A stretch of 42,306 nucleotides of DNA from Actinomycetota bacterium (GTDB taxonomy: Bacteria; Actinomycetota; Actinomycetes; Nanopelagicales; Nanopelagicaceae), in assembly GCA_947451045.1 (NCBI GenBank), contig CANFXM010000004.1:1-42306 (forward strand), written 5' to 3'. The notes below the pieces were generated by a model. The model did not search any database. It was given only the letters and a program-made list of their open reading frames with translations, and was not told where the DNA came from. This document shows positions 12,185 through 23,108 of this stretch, piece after piece (within the stretch, counting starts at the first letter, position 1; every line of letters starts with the position of its first letter). The translations under genes were made by a program, and so were the position numbers.

Positions 12185-14428
12185 ATGACGCAGTCTAACG
12201 ATCCGCTATTAGTGGGGCTAAATCCCCAGCAGTCACTTGCTGTGACTCATGCAGGTGGACCATTACTTGTAGTGGCAGGTGCGGGCTCCGGAAAAACACG
12301 TGTTCTTACACGTCGAATTGCATATTTGATGTCACGCAGAAATGTCGCCCCTTATCAAATTTTGGCAATTACTTTCACAAATAAGGCTGCTGGAGAAATG
12401 AAAGAGCGGGTAGCTGATTTAGTTGGACCAATCGCAAAATCAATGTGGGTTTCAACATTTCACTCTGCTTGCGTCCGATTATTGAGACAGGAAGCAAATC
12501 GTCTCGGTTACTCCAATTCATTTTCTATCTACGATTCAGCAGATTCTTTGCGCCTTATCACCATAGTTGCTAAAGAATTGAACTTAGATTCGAAGCGCTA
12601 TCCAGCTCGGCAGTTTCAATCGATGATCTCTAATGCAAAAAATGAATTAATGGGACCCAGTGATTATGTCACTGCAACATCAAACCAGTTTGAAGAAGTT
12701 GTAGCCGATGTTTACAGTATTTACCAAAAGCGCTTACAACAAGCCAATGCCATGGATTTTGATGACTTAATTCTCAAAACAGTTCAAGTCTTACAGCAAT
12801 TCCCAGAAGCCAAAGCTCGCTTTCGTTCGCGCTTTCGGCATGTATTAGTGGATGAATATCAAGACACCAATCATGCCCAGTACATTCTTGTGAAGGAACT
12901 TGTAGGAAATGATAACGAAGGAATGCCTGCTGCTGAATTATGCGTGGTGGGAGATGCTGACCAATCAATTTATGGATTCCGTGGTGCGACAATCCGTAAT
13001 ATTCTGCAATTTGAACTTGATTATCCCAATGCCACAACAGTTTTGCTGGAGCAAAATTATCGCTCGACTCAAAATATTCTCAATGCCGCTAATGCAGTTA
13101 TTACTCAAAATGTAAGTAGGAAAGAGAAGAATTTATGGTCAGAGGCAGGCGCTGGTGCTCCACTGACTGGATACATTGCTGAGAGCGAACATGATGAGGC
13201 GCAATTTGTAACTGACGAAATTCGAGAATTGCAGAAAGCAGGAAAATCTCAGCCGGGTGATACAGCTATTTTTTACCGGACGAATGCTCAATCGCGTGTA
13301 TTTGAAGAAATCTTTATGCGGTCCGCATTGCCTTACAAAGTAGTTGGTGGCCTTCGATTCTATGAACGACGTGAAGTCAAAGATCTTTTAGCTTATTTAA
13401 GAGTCCTGGCGAATCTAGAAGATGAAATTTCGATTCGCCGCGTGATTAATTTTCCAAAACGTGGCATTGGTGATCGCGCTCTTGAATGTGTTGAATTATT
13501 TGGAAGCGAAAACAATCTATCGTTTTGGCAAGCCCTCAATCGAGCAAACGAAGCCCCTGGTATTCCTAATCGCGCAGCTCAATCAATCAATGAATTTGTT
13601 TCAATGCTCATCGCTCTCAATGTTTTAGTTGAGGCAAAAACGCGTCCTTCCGTTATTGTGGAAGCAGTTCTAGAGCAATCGGGTTTACTTAGTGAACTTT
13701 CACAAAGTACGGATCCTCAAGATGAAGTTCGAGTAGAGAATATGAAAGAGCTTTTAGCTGTCTGTATGGAATATGAAGAACGCCCGATTGAAGATTTGGG
13801 GGAAGACGAAGAGATATCACTCGCCGGTTTTCTCGAAAAAGTTTCTCTCGTGGCCGATGCAGATGAAATTCCAGAGGGAGAAGATCACGGCGGCGTTGTA
13901 ACGCTAATGACGTTACATACTGCTAAAGGTTTGGAATTTCCAACCGTGTTTCTCACAGGAATGGAAGACGGAATATTTCCACATTCACGAACTCTGGGTG
14001 AGAAAGATGAGATTGAGGAAGAACGACGACTTGCATATGTTGGGCTCACCCGTGCACGCGAACGACTTTATATTTCGCGCGCTGAATATAGATCTTCATG
14101 GGGAGCTCCTACTTATAATCCTGCATCTCGTTTCCTTGATGAGATTCCAGAAAATTTGATTGAGTGGCGCAATGCAAGTTCGCCGTCGTTATCACCATCG
14201 TTAGTAAGAAAAACTAGAACTGCTACTGCACCACCACCTCGTGCAACGGGAAAGAAAATCAACTCCATAGAATTGGCTGTTGGTGAGCGTGTGTCACATG
14301 ACACATTTGGCCTCGGTACAGTTGTAGCGATTGCGGGCGAGGGCGAAAAGGCTGAAGCAACAATAAATTTTGGACAGTATGGTGAGAAGCGTTTGCTCTT
14401 GCGTTACGCACCCGTTGAAAAGCTCTAG
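12185..14428 (+). CDS. pcrA: ATP-dependent DNA helicase PcrA/UvrD (superfamily 1)
   Basis: A 3'-5' DNA helicase of replication and nucleotide excision repair. All SF1A motifs are visible in order: AGAGSGKT (I), ITFTNKAAGEM (Ia), VDEYQDTNHAQ (II), VVGDADQSIYGFRGA (III), EQNYRS (IV), VTLMTLHTAKGLEF (V) and YVGLTRARERL (VI). The C-terminal 60 residues contain VGERVSHDTFGLGTVVAI, the Tudor-like domain of PcrA that binds RNA polymerase. The 747-residue length is normal. No Shine-Dalgarno is obvious. TAGCCT nine bases upstream of the ATG could be a -10 for a near-leaderless mRNA, but it lacks a convincing -35. Confidence 0.96.
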   Translation: MTQSNDPLLVGLNPQQSLAVTHAGGPLLVVAGAGSGKTRVLTRRIAYLMSRRNVAPYQILAITFTNKAAGEMKERVADLVGPIAKSMWVSTFHSACVRLLRQEANRLGYSNSFSIYDSADSLRLITIVAKELNLDSKRYPARQFQSMISNAKNELMGPSDYVTATSNQFEEVVADVYSIYQKRLQQANAMDFDDLILKTVQVLQQFPEAKARFRSRFRHVLVDEYQDTNHAQYILVKELVGNDNEGMPAAELCVVGDADQSIYGFRGATIRNILQFELDYPNATTVLLEQNYRSTQNILNAANAVITQNVSRKEKNLWSEAGAGAPLTGYIAESEHDEAQFVTDEIRELQKAGKSQPGDTAIFYRTNAQSRVFEEIFMRSALPYKVVGGLRFYERREVKDLLAYLRVLANLEDEISIRRVINFPKRGIGDRALECVELFGSENNLSFWQALNRANEAPGIPNRAAQSINEFVSMLIALNVLVEAKTRPSVIVEAVLEQSGLLSELSQSTDPQDEVRVENMKELLAVCMEYEERPIEDLGEDEEISLAGFLEKVSLVADADEIPEGEDHGGVVTLMTLHTAKGLEFPTVFLTGMEDGIFPHSRTLGEKDEIEEERRLAYVGLTRARERLYISRAEYRSSWGAPTYNPASRFLDEIPENLIEWRNASSPSLSPSLVRKTRTATAPPPRATGKKINSIELAVGERVSHDTFGLGTVVAIAGEGEKAEATINFGQYGEKRLLLRYAPVEKL

Positions 14429-14471
14429 GATTAGGTCCTTCGCACACCATTAATTTGAATTGGAGTGATCC

Positions 14472-15635
14472 GTGGATCTCTTTGAATACCAAGCCCGCGA
14501 TCTCTTTGAAAAACATGGAGTTCCTGTATTAGCAGCTGCGATTGCCCACACTGCAGATGAGGCAGAAGCTGCGGCAACAAAAATTGGCGGCAAAGTTGTT
14601 GTCAAAGCACAGGTAAAGGTCGGTGGTCGCGGTAAAGCTGGTGGCGTCAAGCTTGCAGAAAATTCAGCTGATGCGCGCGAAAAGGCGTCAGCAATTTTGG
14701 GAATGGATATTAAGGGACATGTTGTTCGCACTGTAATGATTGCAGCGGCAGCACCAATTGAATCCGAGTATTACTTGGCAATTCTGCTCGATCGTTCCAA
14801 TCGCACATTCTTAGTTATGGCATCTGTATCTGGTGGAATGGATATTGAAGAAGTTGCACGCACTGCACCAGAAAAATTAGCAAAGATTCCAGTATCTGCA
14901 ATTGAAGGAATAAAACCTTCAAAGGCTCAAGAGATAGTTAGTGCAGCAAAATTTCCTGGCGATGTTGCAGATCAAGTTGTCCAAGTTTTGCTTAAGCTAT
15001 GGGAAGTTTTTCAATCTGAGGATGCAACACTTGTTGAAGTCAACCCACTTGTTAAGACCAAAGATGGAAAAGTTATTGCGCTCGATGGCAAGGTAACACT
15101 TGATGAGAATGCAGGCTTTCGCCACCCAGACCACGAAGCTCTCATTGATCATGCCGCGACAAATGCCCTTGAAGCAGCAGCCAAGGAAAAAGATCTCAAC
15201 TATGTAAAACTCGAAGGTGAAGTTGGAATTATCGGTAACGGTGCTGGTCTGGTCATGAGCACGCTGGATGTTGTTGCTTATGCTGGTGAAAAGCATGGTG
15301 GAGTTCGTCCAGCAAACTTCCTCGACATTGGAGGCGGAGCTTCTGCTGAAGTTATGGCTAACGGACTTTCAATCATTTTGGGTGACAAAGATGTGAAGAG
15401 CGTATTCGTCAATGTATTTGGTGGGATTACGGCGTGTGACGCCGTTGCAAATGGAATTGTGCAAGCCCTTGAACTACTTGGAGATAAAGCAACCAAACCA
15501 ATAGTTGTGCGCCTCGATGGAAACAATGTTCTTGAAGGTCGTGCGATTCTTAATAAAGCTGCGCATCCATTGATTGAACAGGCAGAAACTATGGATGGAG
15601 CGGCAAATCGTGCCGCAGAATTGGCGGCCAAGTAA
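14472..15635 (+). CDS. sucC: Succinyl-CoA synthetase beta subunit
   Basis: The beta subunit of succinate-CoA ligase forms the nucleotide- and CoA-linked active site of this TCA-cycle enzyme. It opens with [19 protein letters not shown], has the ATP-grasp lysine region [20 protein letters not shown], and ends with the ligase domain [19 protein letters not shown]. The length of 387 residues is standard. The start is GTG preceded by TTGGAGTG as ribosome binding site. sucD follows without a single spacer base, consistent with a 1:1 complex made from one mRNA. Confidence 0.97.
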   Translation: MDLFEYQARDLFEKHGVPVLAAAIAHTADEAEAAATKIGGKVVVKAQVKVGGRGKAGGVKLAENSADAREKASAILGMDIKGHVVRTVMIAAAAPIESEYYLAILLDRSNRTFLVMASVSGGMDIEEVARTAPEKLAKIPVSAIEGIKPSKAQEIVSAAKFPGDVADQVVQVLLKLWEVFQSEDATLVEVNPLVKTKDGKVIALDGKVTLDENAGFRHPDHEALIDHAATNALEAAAKEKDLNYVKLEGEVGIIGNGAGLVMSTLDVVAYAGEKHGGVRPANFLDIGGGASAEVMANGLSIILGDKDVKSVFVNVFGGITACDAVANGIVQALELLGDKATKPIVVRLDGNNVLEGRAILNKAAHPLIEQAETMDGAANRAAELAAK

Positions 15636-16517
15636 ATGTCTATTTTTCTCAATCAAACAAGCACTGTAATTGTGCAAGGCATGACTGGATCAGAAGGAAC
15701 TAAACACACTCGTCGCATGCTCGCTTCCGGCACAAAAGTTGTCGGAGGAGTGACACCTGGTAAAGGTGGCCAAGTTATCGATATCGATGGTCATCAATTG
15801 CCTGTGTTCAATAGTGTTGCAGAAGCAATTGCAGCAACTAAAGCTAGCGTTTCGGTTGTCTTCGTTCCACCAAAGTTTGCTAAAGCAGCAGTTATCGATG
15901 CAATTGATGCAGCGATGCCACTCGTTGTTGTTATTACCGAAGGTATTCCAGTTCATGATTCTGCAAGTTTTTATGCACACGCACTTGCAAAGGGAACTAC
16001 TCGAATTATCGGTCCAAATTGCCCAGGAATTATTAGCCCAGGAAAATCAAATGTTGGAATTATTCCTGCCGATATAACAGGTGCTGGACCAATCGGCTTG
16101 GTTTCAAAATCAGGCACTCTGACATATCAGATGATGTTTGAACTTCGCGATATTGGTTTTAGCACTGCAGTTGGAATCGGTGGAGATCCAGTTATTGGTA
16201 CTACTCATATTGATTGCTTGCGTGCATTCCAAGATGATCCTGATACAAAAGCCATCGTCATGATTGGTGAAATTGGTGGCGATGCCGAAGAGCGTGCAGC
16301 TGCTTTCATCAGCGAGTATGTAACTAAACCAGTTGTCGGTTATGTCGCTGGATTTACTGCTCCTGAAGGTAAAACTATGGGTCATGCTGGGGCGATAGTT
16401 TCTGGTTCATCTGGAACCGCACAAGGAAAGAAAGATGCGCTTGAAGCAGCAGGAGTTCAAGTCGGAAAAACTCCGAGTGAAACAGCGCGATTGATGCGCG
16501 CGATTTTAGAGCGCTAG
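15636..16517 (+). CDS. sucD: Succinyl-CoA synthetase alpha subunit
   Basis: The alpha subunit carries the CoA-binding domain and the phosphohistidine. CoA-binding motifs [13 protein letters not shown] and [10 protein letters not shown] are near the N-terminus, [17 protein letters not shown] is in the middle, and the phosphorylated histidine lies in [11 protein letters not shown]. The 293-residue length is standard. The start codon follows the sucC stop directly, and the perM-like gene begins six bases after the sucD stop. Confidence 0.97.
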   Translation: MSIFLNQTSTVIVQGMTGSEGTKHTRRMLASGTKVVGGVTPGKGGQVIDIDGHQLPVFNSVAEAIAATKASVSVVFVPPKFAKAAVIDAIDAAMPLVVVITEGIPVHDSASFYAHALAKGTTRIIGPNCPGIISPGKSNVGIIPADITGAGPIGLVSKSGTLTYQMMFELRDIGFSTAVGIGGDPVIGTTHIDCLRAFQDDPDTKAIVMIGEIGGDAEERAAAFISEYVTKPVVGYVAGFTAPEGKTMGHAGAIVSGSSGTAQGKKDALEAAGVQVGKTPSETARLMRAILER

Positions 16518-16523
16518 CGCACA

Positions 16524-17615
16524 ATGTTTCAGCGCGTACTTGCCGTTACTTTGGCTCAAGTATTGCGCAGTATCGCACTTGTACTTCTTCCAATTTCTTT
16601 TCTGACACTTATTGCTTGGTCTACCGCAGGAAGCGCAAGTGGAAATACAAGTGATCCAATGCGCGCATCATTATGGATTTGGTTAGCTTTTCATCACCTT
16701 CCATTTTCGTTATCGCTACCTCCTGCAGGAACGCCCGGTTACCTTTCATATTTACCTTTAGGTGCCGTAATTTTTCCTATTCTGGCAATTCGAAGTGGAT
16801 TCTCAAGAACATTAGACCGATTAGATAATGATGTTTCACTAATTACACTTGCACGAATTCTCTTTACGATTGAGTACTCGGTTATAAGTATGTTTTTGGC
16901 CTACGCAAGCTCCTCGCAAGGAATCACTCCGCAATGGTATTTCGCACCGCTCATCATTCTTCCATTAGTTCTATTGACGACATTGAGTGCAGGTCGACGT
17001 ATTGTCTATTCTCAAGCGCTCCTTTTCGGTTCGCGCGCAATGTCATTCTTGCTTGGAATGAGCTCCATAATCTTTGGAATTTCAATCTTTATGCATCTAA
17101 GCACAGTGAAAAATCTAACCACAGTTTTGGCTCCAGGATTTCTTGGCGGGATTCTCTTATTGCTTGTTAATATTCTCTACATTCCAAATGCGGTTGTCGC
17201 AACGCTTTCGTATTGCGCTGGCTCTGGCTTTGCAATAGGAAGTGGAACATTAGTTGCTCCTTGGACACATCGACTTGCGCAAATTCCAGCTATTCCATTA
17301 CTTGGTGCCGTACCAACTGAAAAATCACCTTGGTCAATGCTTTCAATTCTTGTAGTCATAGCAATTGGAGTCTTGCTAACAACCTGGACTATTCAATTGA
17401 GCGGTCGTACGCTTTTTCAAAGTTATTTTCTTACTTCAATAGTGACGCTTCTTCTAGCTGCATTGAGTAGTGGAGCTTTACTGACAAACACCCTCGATAG
17501 TGTTGGAGTATCTCTCTGGAAGTTTCCCTTAGTTTTGATTGCTGAAATTGGAATCGGTATTGCTTTAGCGATTTTTCTTCCGCGTCTCTCTATTCGAAAT
17601 CCATTGAAAAGGTGA
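16524..17615 (+). CDS. PerM/DUF6350-like integral membrane protein
   Basis: A 363-residue polytopic membrane protein with about eight to ten hydrophobic segments, for example ALVLLPISFLTLIAW, FHHLPFSLSLPPAG (a conserved-looking loop), FLGGILLLLVNILYI and IAEIGIGIALAIFLP. There is no enzymatic motif. Its position between sucCD and purN-purH is the same as that of Rv0955 (PerM) in Mycobacterium tuberculosis, a divisome-associated membrane protein. The family call rests on topology, length and this conserved neighbourhood, not on an alignment. Its stop overlaps the purN GTG by four bases. Confidence 0.72.
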   Translation: MFQRVLAVTLAQVLRSIALVLLPISFLTLIAWSTAGSASGNTSDPMRASLWIWLAFHHLPFSLSLPPAGTPGYLSYLPLGAVIFPILAIRSGFSRTLDRLDNDVSLITLARILFTIEYSVISMFLAYASSSQGITPQWYFAPLIILPLVLLTTLSAGRRIVYSQALLFGSRAMSFLLGMSSIIFGISIFMHLSTVKNLTTVLAPGFLGGILLLLVNILYIPNAVVATLSYCAGSGFAIGSGTLVAPWTHRLAQIPAIPLLGAVPTEKSPWSMLSILVVIAIGVLLTTWTIQLSGRTLFQSYFLTSIVTLLLAALSSGALLTNTLDSVGVSLWKFPLVLIAEIGIGIALAIFLPRLSIRNPLKR

Positions 17616-18175
17616 AGAAGTTAGTAATCCTTGCCTCAGGAAATGGAAGTCTGGCACAAGCAATCATTGAGAATTTAGGCATTGAGGCTCATATTATTGC
17701 TGTGGTTTCAGATCGAAATGATGCATTTGTATTAGATCGTGCTCGTAAGCATTCTATTCCAACCCAAGTAATTGAGATGAAGAGTGATCGAGATAGATGG
17801 AATCAAGAAATTATTGACTGCATAACGAAATTGAATCCAGACCTTGTTGTAAGCGCTGGTTTTATGCGCATCTTATCTCCAGAATTTGTTCGTAAGTTTC
17901 CAACAATAAATAGCCACCCAGCACTCTTGCCACAATTTCCAGGGGCCCATGCCGTTCGAGATGCACTTGCCGCCGGCGTAAATGTCACAGGAACAACAAT
18001 TCATTGGGTAGATGAAGGCATAGATACAGGAAAAATAATTATGCAAGCGCAAGTTTCGATATTTCCTGGAGATAATGAGGCATCTCTCCATGAGAGAATT
18101 AAGGAAGTTGAAAGAGGTCTCATAGTCGCGGCCATAAAGGAAGTATTACCAACACTGGAGTCACGCAATGGCTGA
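17612..18175 (+). CDS. purN: Phosphoribosylglycinamide formyltransferase
   Basis: PurN transfers a formyl group from 10-formyl-tetrahydrofolate to GAR in purine synthesis. The N-terminal loop is [11 protein letters not shown]. The active-site block [21 protein letters not shown] contains the Asn and His, and [19 protein letters not shown] contains the catalytic Asp. At 187 residues it is slightly shorter than average. It starts at a GTG in a GTGA overlap with the perM-like gene and overlaps purH by eight bases. folD downstream supplies its cofactor. Confidence 0.95.
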   Translation: MKKLVILASGNGSLAQAIIENLGIEAHIIAVVSDRNDAFVLDRARKHSIPTQVIEMKSDRDRWNQEIIDCITKLNPDLVVSAGFMRILSPEFVRKFPTINSHPALLPQFPGAHAVRDALAAGVNVTGTTIHWVDEGIDTGKIIMQAQVSIFPGDNEASLHERIKEVERGLIVAAIKEVLPTLESRNG

Positions 18176-19706
18176 TCGCAAAGTAATTCGAAGAGCGCTT
18201 ATAAGTGTCTATGACAAGCACAGGCTATTAGAAATTGGAAAAATACTCACTGATGCTGGAGTAGAAATTCTTTCAACTGGATCAACCGCAAAAAATTTAG
18301 CAGCCGCAGGGATACCTGTTACTGAAGTGAGCTCATATACAGGTTTCCCAGAAATAATGGGTGGCCGAGTAAAGACACTGCATCCTCGAGTTCATTCAGG
18401 AATTTTGGCTGATCAAAATAATCCTGAACACATGCAAGCCATCAAGGATTTAGATATTGAGCCTTTTGATTTAGTAATCATCAATCTTTATCCGTTCGCA
18501 GCCACAATTGCATCGGGAGCAGATTTTGCCGAATGCATCGAACAAATCGATATTGGTGGCCCATCAATGTTGCGCGGAGCTGCAAAAAATCATGGTTCTG
18601 TTGCAGTTCTCAGCAGTACTTCTCAATACGACTTACTTATCTCTGCTATCAAAGCGGGGGGATTTAGTGCACAGGAGCGCCAAAGCTTAGCCAGAGATGT
18701 TTTTCGAACAACAGCTGAATATGACCTCACCATTGCAACGTGGTTAGATCAAAGCGAAACACTTCCAGAATGGTTTGGTCGGATATGGCATCGCGAAAAT
18801 ACTTTACGCTACGGTGAAAATCCACATCAAAGTGCGGCCATTTATTCAGGTGGTCCCGCAGGAATCGTGGGCGCCAAACAATTACATGGCAAAGAGATGT
18901 CTTTCAATAATTACACAGATGCAGATGCAGCATGGCGATCAGTATTAGATCACCGAGATCCAGCAGTTGCAATCATGAAGCATGCCAACCCTTGCGGAAT
19001 AGCTGTAAGTGAATTAGGAGTAGGTGTTGCATATCAGGCTGCACATGAGTGCGATCCGGTGTCGGCTTTTGGTGGAGTAGTGGCTGCTAATCGAATCGTC
19101 ACTGTAGAGATGGCACAACCGCTTTCTCAAATTTTTACTGAAGTCATTATTGCTCCGGGGTATGAACCTGAAGCGCTAGAAATACTTTCAAAAAAACCAT
19201 CAATTCGTATTTTGCAATGCGATGTGCCAACTATCAATCCAATTGAAATTCGCCCAGTATCCGGGGGAGTATTGCTACAAAATACTGATCTCTTGAATGC
19301 ACCTGGAGATGCAGCATCGCAGTGGCAGCAAGTGTGCGGTGAACCAGTAGATATTCAAACAATGAAAGATTTGGAATTCGCTTGGCGCAGTGTGCGTTCT
19401 GTAAAAAGTAACGCAATCTTGCTTGCAAAAAACTCTGCCTCTGTTGGAATTGGAATGGGTCAAGTCAACAGAGTTGATTCTGCAAAATTGGCAGTCGATC
19501 GAGCAGGTAATCGGGTCAAAGGAAGCGTCGCTGCAAGTGATGCGTTCTTCCCATTCGCTGATGGATTACAGATATTAATTGATGCTGGAATCACTGCAGT
19601 TGTGCAACCAGGTGGCAGCGTGCGCGACGAAGAAGTGATTGCGGCAGCCGCAAAGGCTGGAATTGCAATGTTTTTCACTGGTACAAGACATTTCTCTCAC
19701 GCCTAA
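18168..19706 (+). CDS. purH: Bifunctional AICAR formyltransferase / IMP cyclohydrolase
   Basis: PurH carries out the last two steps to IMP. The N-terminal cyclohydrolase domain shows [32 protein letters not shown] and [16 protein letters not shown]. The transformylase domain shows [26 protein letters not shown] and the Lys-His pair in [12 protein letters not shown], ending in [10 protein letters not shown]. The 512-residue length is normal. It overlaps purN by eight bases and precedes folD by 12, forming a folate-dependent purine module. Confidence 0.97.
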   Translation: MADRKVIRRALISVYDKHRLLEIGKILTDAGVEILSTGSTAKNLAAAGIPVTEVSSYTGFPEIMGGRVKTLHPRVHSGILADQNNPEHMQAIKDLDIEPFDLVIINLYPFAATIASGADFAECIEQIDIGGPSMLRGAAKNHGSVAVLSSTSQYDLLISAIKAGGFSAQERQSLARDVFRTTAEYDLTIATWLDQSETLPEWFGRIWHRENTLRYGENPHQSAAIYSGGPAGIVGAKQLHGKEMSFNNYTDADAAWRSVLDHRDPAVAIMKHANPCGIAVSELGVGVAYQAAHECDPVSAFGGVVAANRIVTVEMAQPLSQIFTEVIIAPGYEPEALEILSKKPSIRILQCDVPTINPIEIRPVSGGVLLQNTDLLNAPGDAASQWQQVCGEPVDIQTMKDLEFAWRSVRSVKSNAILLAKNSASVGIGMGQVNRVDSAKLAVDRAGNRVKGSVAASDAFFPFADGLQILIDAGITAVVQPGGSVRDEEVIAAAAKAGIAMFFTGTRHFSHA

Positions 19707-19718
19707 TAGGATACGAAC

Positions 19719-20558
19719 ATGAGCGCGACTATTTTGGATGGCAAAGCATTAGCTACTCAAATAAAGCAAGGGTTAGCTCTTCGAGTTGTTGCCCTAAAAG
19801 CAAAAGGTATTACCCCAGGACTTGGAACCATTCTCGTCGGTGATGATCCTGGTTCGCATTCCTATGTAGGTGGCAAGCATCGTGATTGTGCAGAAGTAGG
19901 TATTAATTCAATCCGAATTGATTTACCTGCTACCGCAACTGAGGCAGATGTACTTGCGGCAGTAAGAGATCTCAACTCTTCTAAAGAATGCACTGGTTAT
20001 ATTGTCCAGCTACCACTTCCACAAGGAATCAATACTCAGAAAGTTTTGGAAGCAATTGATCCAGATAAAGATGCCGATGGCCTGCATCCACTTAATTTAG
20101 GACGATTAGTAGCCGGCTATGATGCTCCATTGCCTTGCACGCCTCGTGGAATAGTTGAATTACTTCGCCATTACAAAATTAATTTAGATGGAGCAGAAGT
20201 AACGGTGATAGGTCGTGGCCTAACCGTTGGCCGACCATTAGGTTTATTACTGACTCGTCGTGCAGAAAATGCAACAGTGACATTGACGCATACGGGAACA
20301 AAAGATTTAGCAAAGCACACACGAGGTGCAGATATTGTTGTGGCCGCAATTGGCCAGACCCACTTCCTAAAAGCTGACATGATTAAGCCTGGTGCAACAC
20401 TTATCGATGTAGGTATCAGCCGCGGTGATTCAGGATTAAGCGGAGATATTTCACCAGAGGCTTATGCAATTGCGGGTTTTGTCTCACCTATGCCTGGTGG
20501 TGTTGGCCCAATGACGAGGGCAATGCTATTAACCAATGTGGTTGATGCATGCGACTAA
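19719..20558 (+). CDS. folD: Methylenetetrahydrofolate dehydrogenase / methenyltetrahydrofolate cyclohydrolase
   Basis: FolD interconverts 5,10-methylene- and 10-formyl-tetrahydrofolate with NADP, supplying the formyl donor for PurN and PurH. The catalytic Lys is in [38 protein letters not shown] and the Rossmann segment [18 protein letters not shown] follow, and the C-terminus has the family signature [13 protein letters not shown]. The length of 279 residues is typical. The end overlaps the DUF3017 gene by ten bases. Confidence 0.96.
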   Translation: MSATILDGKALATQIKQGLALRVVALKAKGITPGLGTILVGDDPGSHSYVGGKHRDCAEVGINSIRIDLPATATEADVLAAVRDLNSSKECTGYIVQLPLPQGINTQKVLEAIDPDKDADGLHPLNLGRLVAGYDAPLPCTPRGIVELLRHYKINLDGAEVTVIGRGLTVGRPLGLLLTRRAENATVTLTHTGTKDLAKHTRGADIVVAAIGQTHFLKADMIKPGATLIDVGISRGDSGLSGDISPEAYAIAGFVSPMPGGVGPMTRAMLLTNVVDACD

Positions 20559-20776
20559 GAGATCGCACTGTTCGCATTGGCAGTTATGCAGTTGTTGCAA
20601 TCGGAGTCCTACTAGGAATTTTTAGCTTTGCGCGAACTGGCTCACTTTTGGTCGCACTAGGAACACTCGGAATAGCGGTAGATGCCCGTCACTCACGCAA
20701 GATCGAGTTTTTCTTGCCACTGGCAATAGCGTTGGCGCTCTTCGCTGTGGCAATAGCACTCCCGCATGGACGGTAG
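20549..20776 (+). CDS. DUF3017-like small membrane protein
   Basis: A 75-residue protein with three hydrophobic stretches ([32 protein letters not shown] and [18 protein letters not shown]) linked by short charged loops. Genes of the DUF3017 family follow folD in many Actinobacteria, including mycobacteria, and this one has the right size and place. The function is unknown. The start lies inside the folD end, so the two are translationally coupled. Confidence 0.78.
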   Translation: MRLRDRTVRIGSYAVVAIGVLLGIFSFARTGSLLVALGTLGIAVDARHSRKIEFFLPLAIALALFAVAIALPHGR

Positions 20777-20782
20777 AGTTAC

Positions 20783-20794
20783 CTTGACGTCAAG
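20783..20794. promoter_or_regulatory. 12-bp perfect palindrome upstream of mdh
   Basis: CTTGACGTCAAG is a perfect dyad 28 bases upstream of the mdh ATG, in the 46-base spacer after the DUF3017 gene. It may be an operator. The contained TTGACG could also act as a -35, but the matching -10 would overlap the ribosome binding site, so I do not call a promoter. Confidence 0.4.
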
Positions 20795-20822
20795 AGAGTT
20801 TTAAACGATAAAGGAGTACGCC

Positions 20823-21773
20823 ATGGGCGGAAAAGTAACAGTTGTAGGTGCAGGTTTTTATGGTTCAACAACAGCACTCCGATTAGCTGAATACAACATC
20901 TTTGACACAGTTGTACTTACCGATATCGTCGAAGGCAAGCCAGAAGGTTTGGCACTTGATATGAATCAATCTCGTTCAATTGAAGGTTTCGAAACAAAAA
21001 TTATTGGCGCAACAACCACTCCTGAAGGTGCCGGCTATGAAGCTACAGCTAATTCTGATGTAGTTGTTATTACTGCAGGACTTCCACGCAAACCTGGAAT
21101 GAGTCGCATGGATCTCATCGGCGTTAATGCAGGAATTGTGCGCGGAGTTGCAGAAAATATTGCAAAGCATTCACCAAAAGCAGTGATCATTGTGGTTTCA
21201 AATCCATTGGATGAAATGACAGCGCTTACTCAAATTGCTTCAAATTTCCCAAAGAATCGCGTAATGGGACAAGCGGGCATGCTCGACACTGCGCGTTTTA
21301 CAAATTTTGTGGCAGAAAAATTAGGCGTCAAAGTTAGTGCAGTCAAGACGCTGACACTTGGTTCTCATGGAGACACAATGGTTCCAGTACCAAGCCGTTG
21401 CACAGTTGATGGGAAAGCTTTGAGTCAACTCCTTTCACAAACAGAGATTGATGAATTAGTAGATCGCACTCGCAATGGTGGCGCAGAAGTTGTTGCGCTT
21501 CTTAAAACTGGTTCCGCATATTACGCACCATCGGCTGCTGCAGCTCGCATGGCTAAAGCTGTCATCGAAGATTCAGGTGCGGTTATGCCAGTGTGTGCAT
21601 GGGTCGATGGAGAATATGGAATCACTGGTGTTTATCTCGGCGTAGAAGCTGAGATTGGTCGCGAAGGAATCAAGAAAGTCGTTGAAAGTAAACTTACAGA
21701 TTCAGAAGTAAGCGCATTGAAAGCAGCAGCTGAAGCAGTTCGTGCAAAACAAGCAGATGTTCTAACACTCTAA
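20823..21773 (+). CDS. mdh: Malate dehydrogenase (LDH-like type)
   Basis: An NAD-dependent malate dehydrogenase of the LDH-like group, 316 residues. The Rossmann loop is VTVVGAGFYGSTTALRL, and the aspartate in VLTDIVEG after the second strand points to NAD. The substrate-binding arginines are in LPRKPGMSRMDL, the third Arg in LDTARF, and the catalytic His in LGSHGDTMVPVP. An AAGGAG ribosome binding site precedes the ATG. icd follows after 15 bases, making a small TCA pair. Confidence 0.96.
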   Translation: MGGKVTVVGAGFYGSTTALRLAEYNIFDTVVLTDIVEGKPEGLALDMNQSRSIEGFETKIIGATTTPEGAGYEATANSDVVVITAGLPRKPGMSRMDLIGVNAGIVRGVAENIAKHSPKAVIIVVSNPLDEMTALTQIASNFPKNRVMGQAGMLDTARFTNFVAEKLGVKVSAVKTLTLGSHGDTMVPVPSRCTVDGKALSQLLSQTEIDELVDRTRNGGAEVVALLKTGSAYYAPSAAAARMAKAVIEDSGAVMPVCAWVDGEYGITGVYLGVEAEIGREGIKKVVESKLTDSEVSALKAAAEAVRAKQADVLTL

Positions 21774-21788
21774 GGAGAATGTAGTCAG

Positions 21789-23003
21789 ATGAATAAGATT
21801 AAAGTAGAAGGCACAGTTGTTGAATTAGACGGCGATGAAATGACTCGTATTATTTGGCACTTCATCAAAGATTCGCTTATCTTGCCTTACCTCGATATAA
21901 ATCTTGAGTACTACGACTTAGGCATGGAAAATCGCGATGCAACAAATGATCAAGTAACCATTGATTCAGCACATGCCATTCAAAAACATGGCGTAGGAGT
22001 CAAGTGTGCAACCATCACTCCAGATGAAGCGCGCGTAGCAGAATTTGGACTCAAGAAGATGTGGAAATCTCCTAACGGAACAGTCCGTAATATTCTTGGC
22101 GGTGTAATTTTCCGTGAGCCAATCATTATCAAAAATGTTCCCCGCCTCGTTCCTCACTGGACAAAGCCAATTGTCATCGGCCGTCACGCATTTGGTGACC
22201 AATATCGTGCGACAGATTTTCTAGTTCCAAGCGCTGGAAAATTGACCATGACATTTGTTCCAGAAGATGGCTCACAGCCAATGGAATTCAATGTCTTTGA
22301 TTTCCCTTCCTCAGGCATTGCTATGGGTATGTACAACCTTGATGCATCAATTCGCGATTTTGCTCGCGCATCAATGAATTACGGTCTCATTCGAAAATAC
22401 CCAGTATTTCTTTCCACAAAGAACACAATTCTCAAGGCTTATGACGGCCGTTTCAAAGATATTTTTGAAGAAATTTACCAAGCTGAATTCAAAGCTGATT
22501 TCGAAAAAGCAGGAATTTCTTATGAGCATCGCTTGATTGATGACATGGTTGCAACCGCCCTTCGCTGGGAAGGTGGCTATGTTTGGGCCTGTAAGAATTA
22601 CGATGGAGATGTTCAATCAGATACCGTTGCTCAGGGATATGGTTCTCTAGGTCTTATGACATCGGTACTTATGACACCAGATGGAAAGATTGTTGAATCA
22701 GAAGCGGCACATGGAACAGTGACACGTCACTACCGTGAACACCAAGCAGGTCGCGCAACATCAACTAATCCAATTGCATCAATCTTCGCGTGGACACAAG
22801 GATTAGCGCATCGTGCCAAACTTGATAACAATGCTGAATTAGCAAAATTCTGTGCCGCACTTGAACGAGTATGTATTGAAACTGTTGAGTCTGGAAAGAT
22901 GACTAAGGATCTTGCAATCCTTATCTCTAAAGATGCGCCGTGGCAAAATACTCAAGACTTCCTGGCTTCTATTGATGAAAATTTAAAGAAAGCGATGGCA
23001 TAG
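21789..23003 (+). CDS. icd: NADP-dependent isocitrate dehydrogenase (homodimeric, eukaryote-like type)
   Basis: A 404-residue isocitrate dehydrogenase of the subfamily that includes human IDH1. It begins [18 protein letters not shown], has the substrate segment [14 protein letters not shown], the Arg-rich FREPIII and [15 protein letters not shown], the Lys/Asp region [24 protein letters not shown], and the NADP-discriminating [11 protein letters not shown]. It yields 2-oxoglutarate and NADPH. A clear AAGGAGA ribosome binding site is present. No terminator is visible after it; a new promoter follows at 23011. Confidence 0.97.
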   Translation: MNKIKVEGTVVELDGDEMTRIIWHFIKDSLILPYLDINLEYYDLGMENRDATNDQVTIDSAHAIQKHGVGVKCATITPDEARVAEFGLKKMWKSPNGTVRNILGGVIFREPIIIKNVPRLVPHWTKPIVIGRHAFGDQYRATDFLVPSAGKLTMTFVPEDGSQPMEFNVFDFPSSGIAMGMYNLDASIRDFARASMNYGLIRKYPVFLSTKNTILKAYDGRFKDIFEEIYQAEFKADFEKAGISYEHRLIDDMVATALRWEGGYVWACKNYDGDVQSDTVAQGYGSLGLMTSVLMTPDGKIVESEAAHGTVTRHYREHQAGRATSTNPIASIFAWTQGLAHRAKLDNNAELAKFCAALERVCIETVESGKMTKDLAILISKDAPWQNTQDFLASIDENLKKAMA

Positions 23004-23010
23004 GACTTTT

Positions 23011-23039
23011 TTGAGGACTAACTCTCGTTCTTCTATTGT
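23011..23039 (+). promoter_or_regulatory. Promoter of the aldehyde dehydrogenase-DUF779 pair
   Basis: TTGAGG (23011-23016), a 17-base spacer and TATTGT (23034-23039). The predicted start near 23046 leaves a leader of about 60 bases that contains the palindrome at 23069-23096. Confidence 0.65.
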
Positions 23040-23068
23040 GCCCCTATAGCAAGAGGTCTAGTTTCCTA

Positions 23069-23096
23069 ATTACGTGAGCACTTAAGCACACGTAAT
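23069..23096. promoter_or_regulatory. 28-bp imperfect palindrome upstream of the aldehyde dehydrogenase gene
   Basis: ATTACGTGAGC and GCACACGTAAT form an inverted repeat (10 of 11 positions pair) around a six-base centre. It ends one base before the AAGGAG ribosome binding site. It could be an operator acting downstream of the promoter or an RNA hairpin in the leader. Confidence 0.65.
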
Positions 23097-23108
23097 AAGG
23101 AGAAAGCA

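Noticed and set aside
20784-20812. TTGACG / GATAAA as a 17-base-spaced promoter for mdh
   Set aside because: The -10 would overlap the AAGGAG ribosome binding site, leaving no room for it in the transcript.
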